Origin: Planctomycetota bacterium | GTDB taxonomy: Bacteria > Planctomycetota > Planctomycetia > Pirellulales > PALSA-1355 | Assembly: GCA_003389325.1 (NCBI GenBank) | Contig: QQVE01000048.1 | Location: forward strand, 124,001-188,000 | Direction of reading: 5' to 3' | Length of the DNA stretch: 64,000 nt | Shown: positions 1-6,730 of the stretch, one piece after another | Layout of the letters: the number at the start of each line of letters is the position of its first letter | Numbering within the stretch: position 1 is the first letter of the stretch | Made by a program: the position numbers and the translations under genes | The notes under the pieces: model-generated | The model's input: the letters and a program-made list of their open reading frames with translations, nothing else | What the model was told of the DNA's origin: nothing | Databases searched by the model: none

Positions 1-440
1 GCCGTGGTGGCTTCGGCCGTTTGACGCAACAGCCAAAAAGTCATCGGCAGGTCGAGCAAAACGTCGCCCGCCAATACGGCCGCGAGCGACACACCTTCCA
101 GCCGGGGCATCATGAGGTAGTAGGGCGGGTCTTCCAACTCGGCTGCCAGGATCGGCACCAGGTGCGGGTGCGCGACGTCGCGGGCCACGAGCACCTCGCG
201 GCCCAGCATGGCCAGGCCCCGCGGGTCGTCTTGCCAGGCGTCGCGGAGCACTTTCAACGCATAGCACGGTTGTTCGTCGCGACGGCCGTCGACGGGGCGG
301 GCGGAGTAGACTTCCGACAAGGCGCCGCCGCCGATTCGATCGACGAGTTCCCACGAACCGAGCTGGGAGGGGACGTGCGGCTGGGACGCAGCGTGCGCGG
401 CGCGCGGAGGCGCGGCGTTTGGACGCGAAGTTATCGACAT
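1..440 (-). CDS. Ser/Thr protein kinase, N-terminal part (runs off window)
   Basis: The minus strand reads a Hanks-type kinase N-lobe: after a Pro/Ala-rich leader comes GSWELVDRIGGGALSEVY, a glycine-rich loop preceding the beta-3 motif YALKVL with the ATP-binding lysine, then the alpha-C and beta-4/5 region (HPHLVPIL, YYLMMPRLEGVSL). The catalytic loop lies beyond position 1, so activity cannot be judged. The start at 440 is an ATG; another in-frame ATG at 500 would add 20 residues. Such cytoplasmic or membrane-anchored kinases phosphorylate proteins on Ser/Thr and are numerous in planctomycetes. The substrate is unknown. The gene is divergent from the small lipoprotein gene at 672. Confidence 0.85.
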   Translation of the reverse strand, partial: MSITSRPNAAPPRAAHAASQPHVPSQLGSWELVDRIGGGALSEVYSARPVDGRRDEQPCYALKVLRDAWQDDPRGLAMLGREVLVARDVAHPHLVPILAAELEDPPYYLMMPRLEGVSLAAVLAGDVLLDLPMTFWLLRQTAEATT

Positions 441-671
441 GGAGGGACGCGTGGAGGTGAGCGTGGGCAGGAGGGGAGAGGGGACGTGCTTTGTTAGCAT
501 CGGCGGATTCACCGCCAAAAATTGAGGGCGTGCGGCGAAACGCGTGCCTGCACGGAAGGGAGACCGCTCGGCGCAGTCCCGTGCCGGCGGCCCTTGCGAG
601 GGACCTCAAGTCGTTTTAGAATCGGGCTTTTCGTACGTGAAATAGGCGAACTAATCTAGGAGAATTGATAG

Positions 672-788
672 ATGAATTGGAAGCTTGGAACGCTGGCTGT
701 GCTGTTGGCTGCCTGCTCGATGTGTCTGTTCGTCGGTTGCGAGCAGAAGAAGGGTGCCGAGGAGCCGACGGCGAACAGTACCGAGTAA
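672..788 (+). CDS. Small putative lipoprotein, 38 residues
   Basis: The ORF encodes 38 residues: MNWK, then a hydrophobic stretch of about 17 residues, then VGC at residues 21-23 followed by a short charged tail (EQKKGAEEP). This is the layout of a lipoprotein signal peptide with Cys23 as the lipidated residue, leaving a mature peptide of only 16 residues. AGGAGA lies about 9 bases before the ATG, which supports real translation. It sits 82 bases upstream of the sugar-binding lipoprotein gene on the same strand and may be cotranscribed with it. Short planctomycete lipoproteins of this form are common and have no assigned function; none is proposed here. Confidence 0.55.
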   Translation: MNWKLGTLAVLLAACSMCLFVGCEQKKGAEEPTANSTE

Positions 789-870
789 CACGCGCCAAAC
801 AGCAAATGCCCCCAGGGCACAGGCCCAGGGCGGCTGAGGTTTCCTACCTCGCGCAACAAGGTCATAGGCA

Positions 871-1980
871 ATGGTCCCTAGGCGGTGGTCGATTTGCGTG
901 GCTGTCCTGGGCCTGGCGTCGCTGGCGATATGCGCCGGCTGCGGCCCGGGCAGCAGTGCCGACGACGGCACGCGCCGTGTGATCCTGCTGATCAATGGCC
1001 CTGACCCGTTCTGGGACGCCATGCTGGCAGGCATGAAGGACGCGGAGAAGGAGTTTGACCTGAAGGGCTCCAAGCTGCGCGTCGAACGCGAAATGAATGA
1101 CGGCACGCCCAAGGGCCAGATCGACAAGATGCGGCAGTTTGCCAACCAGTCGGACATCGCTGCCGTGGCCGTTTCGGTGACCGACTCGAACAACCGCGCC
1201 ATCGCCGACGCCATGAAGGCCTGCCGCGAGGCGGGCATCAAGGTGATCGCGATCGATTCCGACGTGGATCGCGAGCAGAGTCGCGACGCCCGCTTTGCCT
1301 ACTTGGGGACCAACAACGTGGTCGGTGGCCAGGAACTGGGCAAGGCGGCAGCCGGCATCCGTCCCGAGGGCGGAAAGTACGCCACGTTCGTGGGCATCAA
1401 GGCCGCGGCCAATGCACGCGAGCGAATCAGCGGCTTTGCCGAGGGGGCCGGCGACAAGTTCGAGCAGGTCGAGAACCTCGGCGATGACATGGATCGCAGC
1501 ATCGCCAAGAAGAACGTCAAGGATGCCCTCGATCGCCATCCCGATCTCGACGTGTTGGTGGGCATCTGGGCTTACAACGCCCATGCCATCGTCGAGGTCG
1601 TCGACGAGCGCGGACTGGGCGACGAGACCTCGGTCGTCGTCTTCGATGCCGCGCCGCTGGCCATCGACGACGTGGCCGAAGGCAAGATCGACGCCATGGT
1701 CGTGCAAAACCCGTACGAAATGGGTTACCTCGGCACGCGCCTGATGCAGGCACTGGTCGACGACGATCACGAAACGATTCACGAGATGTTTCCCGACTAC
1801 GACCCGCAGACGCACGAGTTCAGCGAAGAAGACGGCGACGTCTATATCACGGGCCTGCGCGTGGTCCATCCCGACGAGGGCACGCCGCTGTCGGCCGACA
1901 TGTTCGACGAGCAAACGGAGTTTCTGTCGCTTTCCGAGTTCAAGAAATGGCTGGCCGAGCATAACCTGACCGGATCATGA
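871..1980 (+). CDS. Sugar ABC transporter substrate-binding lipoprotein (RbsB/Peripla_BP_4 type)
   Basis: The 369-residue protein has an N-terminal hydrophobic segment ending CAGC (Cys24), consistent with lipidation. It then carries the periplasmic-binding-protein type 1 fold typical of ribose/xylose/autoinducer-2 binders: VILLINGPDPFWDAML at the start of lobe 1, a VSVTDSN-type hinge region, VIAIDSD, then GKYATFVG and VLVGIWAYNAHAI in lobe 2. It would capture a sugar or related small ligand outside the membrane and deliver it to the permease. The stop overlaps the permease start (ATGA), so the genes are translationally coupled. An acidic C-terminal extension (about residues 300-330) is longer than in RbsB. 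The ligand cannot be predicted. Confidence 0.88.
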   Translation: MVPRRWSICVAVLGLASLAICAGCGPGSSADDGTRRVILLINGPDPFWDAMLAGMKDAEKEFDLKGSKLRVEREMNDGTPKGQIDKMRQFANQSDIAAVAVSVTDSNNRAIADAMKACREAGIKVIAIDSDVDREQSRDARFAYLGTNNVVGGQELGKAAAGIRPEGGKYATFVGIKAAANARERISGFAEGAGDKFEQVENLGDDMDRSIAKKNVKDALDRHPDLDVLVGIWAYNAHAIVEVVDERGLGDETSVVVFDAAPLAIDDVAEGKIDAMVVQNPYEMGYLGTRLMQALVDDDHETIHEMFPDYDPQTHEFSEEDGDVYITGLRVVHPDEGTPLSADMFDEQTEFLSLSEFKKWLAEHNLTGS

Positions 1981-3224
1981 GTTCGGACTCGACCAGCCTG
2001 GTACGGCGACTGGTTCGCGGCAGCTCGGCCGAACTTGGCCTGCTGGCCGCCACGGCGGTCGTGCTCTTGGCCACGGCCTCGTTCAGCGACGCCTATCGGC
2101 TCAAACCGCTGCAAAACGCCGAGGAGATCCTGCGGCAGACGTCGCTGCTGGGCGTGTTCGCCCTCGGCGCGGCGATCGTCATTATCGCCGGGGGCATCGA
2201 TCTCTCCAGCGGCTCGGTGATCGCCTTCAGCGGCTCGGTGTGTGCGGCGATCATTCTGGCTCTGGCCCCGGTCGACGACGGGGGCAACCGCATCACGGAC
2301 GACCTGCCCCTCGGTGTTTACGCGCTGGCGATCGCCGGCACCGTGGTCGTGGGAGTGCTGATAGGCACGTGGCACGCGTGGTTGATTACCGTAGTCGGCC
2401 TGCCGCCGTTTGTGGCCACGCTGGCCTCGCTGGTCGGGCTGCGCAGCCTGGCTCGTATCTTCGTACAGGAGGTGACCGCCTCGCTGACCGCCACCGGCGG
2501 CGCCTCTGATCAGATCTATGTCAACGATCGCAATTTCACCATGCTGGGAAACACGTGGTGGATTCCACTGACGATCTTTCTCGTGCTCAGCCTGTTGGCC
2601 TGGGTCTTGATGAGCCGTACCGTGGTCGGCCGACACCTGTATGCCATGGGCGGAAACGAAGCGGCGGCTCGGCTCAGTGGCATCCGCACCGACCAGCTCA
2701 AGTGGCTGGCCTACTGCATCGGCGCCGTCACCGCTTCGATTGCGGGCATCCTGTACACGGCCGAGGTCGGCGTGGCCAGCCCGCAGGTGCAGGGCAAGGG
2801 CTACGAACTCAACGCGATCGCCGCGGCAGTCGTCGGCGGATGTAGCCTGGCCGGCGGCGTGGGGACGATTACCGGCACGATGCTCGGCGTGCTGTTCCTG
2901 CGCGTCGTGATCGATGCCGTGGCCAAAGTGATCCGCTTCGGCAGCGCCGACGACTACGAGGGCATCATCGTGGGTTTCTTGGTCGTGCTGGCCGTGGCGT
3001 TCAACGAGCTGCGACAAGCCGGCGGCGCCCGCAAGCAGTTCTTTCCCGGAGCGCTTGGGATCGTAGCGATCGGCATCCTCGCCGTTCTGGCCGGCATGTT
3101 GTCTACGATCATGATCGGCCCGCAGGCGGGCGGTGTCGTCTTCCTCGTGGCGTTGGTCGGTCTCTCCGGCGTGAAGCTGCTCGAGCGCCGCCGAAGTGCT
3201 GCGCCCAAAGAGCCGGCACCATGA
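1977..3224 (+). CDS. Sugar ABC transporter permease (RbsC/BPD_transp_2 family)
   Basis: The 415-residue integral membrane protein has about ten hydrophobic segments and the family signature IAGGIDLSSGS near residues 69-79. The later motif GYELNAIAAAVVGGCSLAGGVGTITGT is the conserved cytoplasmic loop region that contacts the ATPase in RbsC/XylH/AraH-type permeases. The usual family length is about 320-350 residues; here a C-terminal addition of roughly 60-70 residues contributes two more likely transmembrane helices before a charged tail. It forms the channel of the importer with the binding lipoprotein upstream and the ATPase downstream, overlapping each by four bases. Confidence 0.9.
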   Translation: MSSDSTSLVRRLVRGSSAELGLLAATAVVLLATASFSDAYRLKPLQNAEEILRQTSLLGVFALGAAIVIIAGGIDLSSGSVIAFSGSVCAAIILALAPVDDGGNRITDDLPLGVYALAIAGTVVVGVLIGTWHAWLITVVGLPPFVATLASLVGLRSLARIFVQEVTASLTATGGASDQIYVNDRNFTMLGNTWWIPLTIFLVLSLLAWVLMSRTVVGRHLYAMGGNEAAARLSGIRTDQLKWLAYCIGAVTASIAGILYTAEVGVASPQVQGKGYELNAIAAAVVGGCSLAGGVGTITGTMLGVLFLRVVIDAVAKVIRFGSADDYEGIIVGFLVVLAVAFNELRQAGGARKQFFPGALGIVAIGILAVLAGMLSTIMIGPQAGGVVFLVALVGLSGVKLLERRRSAAPKEPAP

Positions 3225-4750
3225 GCGATTCCCTCATCGCCATCCGCAACGTCACGAAGCAGTATCCCGGCGTCCGCGCGCTGGACGACGTGTCGCTGGA
3301 GGTGGTCCCGGGCGAACTGCTGGCCATTGTCGGCGAAAACGGCGCCGGCAAGAGCACGCTGATGAAGATCCTCTCCGGCGTGATCACGGATTACGACGGT
3401 GAGATTCTGCTGCGCGGAAGGCGCGTGCGATTTGGCAGCACGCGCGACGCCGAGCACTCGGGCGTCAGCATTATCCATCAGGAACTGAACCTGGTGGAGC
3501 AGCTTTCGGGCGCGGCCAACATCTATCTCGGTCGCGAGCGCCGCACCGGCTGGGGACTGCTCGATCAGGAGGCCATGGACCGTAGCGCCGGCGAGTTGCT
3601 GGCCGAGCTGGAGTGCCATTTCGACCCGCGGCGGCCGGTCGGCCAACTGCGCGTGGGAGACCAGCAACTCATCGAAATCGCCAAGGCGTTGTCGCTGGAG
3701 TCCGAGATTTTGATCATGGACGAGCCGACCAGCGCCCTGACCGAGTCGGAGGTCGAGCGGTTATTTCGTGTGATCGAGCGGCTGCGATCGCGGGGCGTAA
3801 CCGTGCTCTACATTTCGCACAAGATGGACGAAGTGTTCCACCTGGCCGACCGCATTGCCATTTTGCGCGACGGGCAATTGGTCGACGTCGTTGCCCGGGG
3901 CGAAACCGATCCCAAGGCGGTGACGCACCTGATGGTGGGCCGCGAGATCGAGGAAGCCGACGTCTCGTCGCCGCGCTCGCCGGGCGAAGAGGTTCTGTCG
4001 GTCGAGCACTTGTGGCTCCCGTGGCCGGGCCACGCGCGGCAGTGGCGGCTGGAAGACGTTTCGTTCGCGCTGCGGCGGGGCGAAATCGTGGGCATCGCCG
4101 GATTGATGGGGGCCGGCCGCACGGAGTTGCTGGAGTGCCTGTTCGGCGCGAGTGCCCAGCAGCCCGCCGGCACGATCCGCCTCGATGGGCAGGAAGTTGC
4201 CTTCGATCACCCGGCCGACGCCTGTCGGGCCGGCGTGTCGCTTGTGACCGAAGACCGCAAGCGGCTCGGGCTGTTTGCCGAAATGAGCGTGGGAGCCAAC
4301 ATCACCCTTCGCACGCTCGGCGAAATGGTGTGGGCCGGGCTGGTGAGCAGCCGGAAAGAGCAGGCGGCCGCCGAGGAGACGGTTGCGAAACTCGGCATCA
4401 AGACGGCGGGGGTCGATGCCCCGATCACGAGCCTCAGCGGCGGGAACCAGCAAAAGGCGATCATCGGCCGTTGGCTGCTTGCGCGTCCCAAGGTGCTGCT
4501 GCTCGACGATCCGACGCGCGGCGTGGACGTCGGTGCCAAGGCCGAGCTGTATCGCCTCATGGACGGACTGTGCCGCCAGGGTCTCGGCATTCTGGTCACG
4601 TCGAGCGAGCTGCCCGAGCTCCTGGTGTTGTGCGACCGGATTCTCGTGCTGTGCGAGGGCCGGCTCACGGGCGAGTTTTCGCGCGCCGAAGCCACGGAGC
4701 AGCGTATCATGGAAGCCGCCACCGCGAGGCGTAGCGCCGCGGCCGGGTGA
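3221..4750 (+). CDS. Sugar ABC transporter ATP-binding protein, two ABC domains (RbsA/MglA/XylG type)
   Basis: The 509-residue protein contains two fused ABC domains. The first has Walker A GENGAGKST at residues 38-46, a degenerate signature (LRVGDQQLIEIAKAL) and Walker B ILIMDEPTSAL. The second has a divergent Walker A (GLMGAGRTELL), the signature LSGGNQQKAIIGRWL and Walker B VLLLDDPTRGVDVG. This asymmetry, one canonical and one degenerate site, is the norm for RbsA/XylG/MglA proteins. It energises uptake through the permease encoded just upstream (ATGA overlap). The order binding protein, permease, ATPase differs from E. coli rbsACB but is otherwise a complete importer. Confidence 0.93.
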   Translation: MSDSLIAIRNVTKQYPGVRALDDVSLEVVPGELLAIVGENGAGKSTLMKILSGVITDYDGEILLRGRRVRFGSTRDAEHSGVSIIHQELNLVEQLSGAANIYLGRERRTGWGLLDQEAMDRSAGELLAELECHFDPRRPVGQLRVGDQQLIEIAKALSLESEILIMDEPTSALTESEVERLFRVIERLRSRGVTVLYISHKMDEVFHLADRIAILRDGQLVDVVARGETDPKAVTHLMVGREIEEADVSSPRSPGEEVLSVEHLWLPWPGHARQWRLEDVSFALRRGEIVGIAGLMGAGRTELLECLFGASAQQPAGTIRLDGQEVAFDHPADACRAGVSLVTEDRKRLGLFAEMSVGANITLRTLGEMVWAGLVSSRKEQAAAEETVAKLGIKTAGVDAPITSLSGGNQQKAIIGRWLLARPKVLLLDDPTRGVDVGAKAELYRLMDGLCRQGLGILVTSSELPELLVLCDRILVLCEGRLTGEFSRAEATEQRIMEAATARRSAAAG

Positions 4751-4763
4751 GCGGCGGTGCGGA

Positions 4764-5804
4764 TCAATTGCCGACGTACTTTGCGTACACCGTGCGCGCC
4801 GTGGCCACGTCGTCGGTACCGCTGATAATGGCCCGGCCGTCGGCAAACAGCGTTAGCACATAGTCATCGACGCTGGCCCGAACGAGATAGCGGTTCTTGG
4901 TCACGCGCCCTACGGCCGAAAGCTTGTCGGCCAGTTGCGGCAGCGACAGCGACGCGCGTTCCGGCGGGCTGAGCTGCACGGCGTTGCGCCCACACAGGAT
5001 CGCCGAATGACTGCTCCGCTGCCCCGCCAGCCACGGGTACTCCACCCCGTTGCAGGCCGGGCACTGTCCCGAGGCCCGCAGGCCCTCGAGACTCACCTGC
5101 CGCACGCGGTTTTCCCAGATGTCGATGATGGTCAGCGTGCGGCTGATGGCGGACGCATTGCCGCTGGCGATCTTGATGGCTTCGTTGGCCTGCAGCGAGG
5201 CGATCACGTTGACAATCGCTGCCAGGATGCCGGCGGTGTCGCAGGTGGGAGTGGTCCCCGGCGGCGGTGTGTCGTTCATCAGGCAGCGCAGGCAGGCCGT
5301 TTCGCCGGGCACGATGGTCATCGTCTGGCCCTCGGCCCCCAGGCAACCGCCGTAGATCCAGGGAATGCCCCGCTTGTGCGAGACGTCGTTGAGCAACATC
5401 CGCGTTTCGAAGTTGTCGGTGCCGTCGACGATCACGTCGATGCCGTCGGTCAGCTCCTCGATGTTCTTGTAGTCGACGTCGGTCACGATCGGCTCGACCG
5501 TGACCTGCGAGTTGATCTTGCGCAGCTTGTTGGCCGCGGCGATCGCCTTGGGCAGTCCCTCGGCGACGTCCTGCTCATCGTAGAGGACTTGCCGCTGCAG
5601 GTTGTTCAGCTCCAGAAAGTCGCGATCGACCAGCCGTACGTGGCCCAGGCCGCTACGTACGAGCGTGTTGGCGATCACCGAACCCAACGCGCCGCAACCG
5701 CAAACCAGCGCCCGCGCCGCAGCCAATTGCTGCTGCCCTTGCTCGCCGAAGGGGGCATAGCGAATCTGTCGGGCATAGCGTTCGAAGTCGGCAGGGAGAT
5801 TCAT
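4764..5804 (-). CDS. E1-like adenylyltransferase, ThiF/MoeB/HesA family
   Basis: The 346-residue protein starts RYARQIRYAPFGEQGQ, the usual MoeB/ThiF N-terminus, followed by the nucleotide-binding motif GCGALGS (about 36-42), the DRD-type segment LVDRDFLELNNLQRQVLY and VIVDGTDNFETRMLLNDV. A structural zinc site is formed by CLRC near the middle and CPAC near residue 245. These enzymes adenylate the C-terminal Gly-Gly of a ubiquitin-like sulfur carrier (MoaD/ThiS). About 85 residues follow the CPAC motif and show no rhodanese active-site motif. No carrier gene is adjacent, so thiamine and molybdopterin roles cannot be separated. The ATG at 5804 is preferred over an upstream in-frame start inside the neighbouring gene. 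Confidence 0.85.
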   Translation of the reverse strand: MNLPADFERYARQIRYAPFGEQGQQQLAAARALVCGCGALGSVIANTLVRSGLGHVRLVDRDFLELNNLQRQVLYDEQDVAEGLPKAIAAANKLRKINSQVTVEPIVTDVDYKNIEELTDGIDVIVDGTDNFETRMLLNDVSHKRGIPWIYGGCLGAEGQTMTIVPGETACLRCLMNDTPPPGTTPTCDTAGILAAIVNVIASLQANEAIKIASGNASAISRTLTIIDIWENRVRQVSLEGLRASGQCPACNGVEYPWLAGQRSSHSAILCGRNAVQLSPPERASLSLPQLADKLSAVGRVTKNRYLVRASVDDYVLTLFADGRAIISGTDDVATARTVYAKYVGN

Positions 5805-5832
5805 AGTCTTTCCGGAGCGCACCGAGGTAGCG

Positions 5833-6726
5833 CTAGACAATATAACCGGCAAACTGGCCGCGCGGCGCCAGGTCGCGCTGCAACCGATCGCAGGCACTTC
5901 GCGCACCCGCGGCAGACGGTGCTGGCTCTTCGGGGCGAATCACCAGCACGGGCCGGTCGCAATCGAGGGCCCCGGGCGGCAACTCGGCGTGGGAGTCGAC
6001 CTCACACAGGGCCACGTCGGCCCAGGGCGCCGTGTGCACCGTGGCACCGAAGGCGAACCGCTGGCCAAGTATTACATTGTGCCCGAGGCCCCCCGGGACC
6101 GATGACGTTTCGCTGGGCAGGACAAGGGCTCCCACGGCCGGCCAGCGCACCAGCCGCCGAATCTCCCGTCGATCGGGCGCGGTCAACTCGGCCAGAAGCA
6201 ACACGCCTTGGCGGCTGGCCGCCTCGCACAACGCGTCGTCGGGGGCCGATATCAGCACGGCCACCTCCGCCGCGTGCCACTCGCTCAATTCGTCGACGGT
6301 GAGCGTCTCGCGTCGCGCGCCGCGAACCACCCAGGACTTCGAGCCGAACCGCAGTCCGCGGCCCGAGGCGGCCAACGGACGCATGCCGAACGTGCGCTCG
6401 ACAACCCCCACGGTCTGGCCGGAACGCTGTATTTCGACCGTGGCCTGGTACAGGTGCGGCATCGATGGCGTCCAATAGCAGGGATCGGGTACGAGGCCCT
6501 TGGCCAGCGGCATGGGGCCGGGTCCGGCATCGACCAGCGAACACGTGGCCGGCAGCGTCGCGGCGTATTCGCAGGTCGGTCCGGTCAAACTGCCGGTCAG
6601 CTTCCAGGCCGCGTCCCCTGCCCCGTCGGTGTCGCTGGTGTCGAGTCGGGCATAGACGCGGCACATCGATTCGGACGAGGCTCCGAAGAACAGCTCGACG
6701 CGCTCGCTCCAATCGGCCGGGTCCAC
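5833..6726 (-). CDS. GH2-like immunoglobulin-fold protein without a catalytic domain
   Basis: The 297-residue protein begins with GTG, four bases after the uvrA stop, so it is probably in one operon with uvrA. Around residues 80-140 it reads PCYWTPSMPHLYQATVEI, VERTFGMRPL and LRFGSKSWVVRGARRETL. This is the pattern that joins the Ig-like beta-sandwich of glycoside hydrolase family 2 to its TIM barrel (YLY..V, FGFR, L.NG....RG.NRHE). The barrel that follows is far too short and has no visible Glu acid/base or nucleophile motif, so enzyme activity is unlikely. No signal peptide is seen. Function unknown; the GH2 relationship is by eye only. Confidence 0.6.
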   Translation of the reverse strand: MDPADWSERVELFFGASSESMCRVYARLDTSDTDGAGDAAWKLTGSLTGPTCEYAATLPATCSLVDAGPGPMPLAKGLVPDPCYWTPSMPHLYQATVEIQRSGQTVGVVERTFGMRPLAASGRGLRFGSKSWVVRGARRETLTVDELSEWHAAEVAVLISAPDDALCEAASRQGVLLLAELTAPDRREIRRLVRWPAVGALVLPSETSSVPGGLGHNVILGQRFAFGATVHTAPWADVALCEVDSHAELPPGALDCDRPVLVIRPEEPAPSAAGARSACDRLQRDLAPRGQFAGYIV

Positions 6727-6730
6727 TCGA

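Noticed and set aside
21..497. Plus-strand open frame of 158 codons at the left edge
   Set aside because: It is the antisense of a clear protein-kinase N-lobe on the minus strand with glycine loop and catalytic lysine; the plus frame has no family similarity.
3613..4734. Plus-strand frame inside the ABC ATPase gene
   Set aside because: Shadow frame of a fully supported ATPase, rich in Arg and Gly and without domain motifs.
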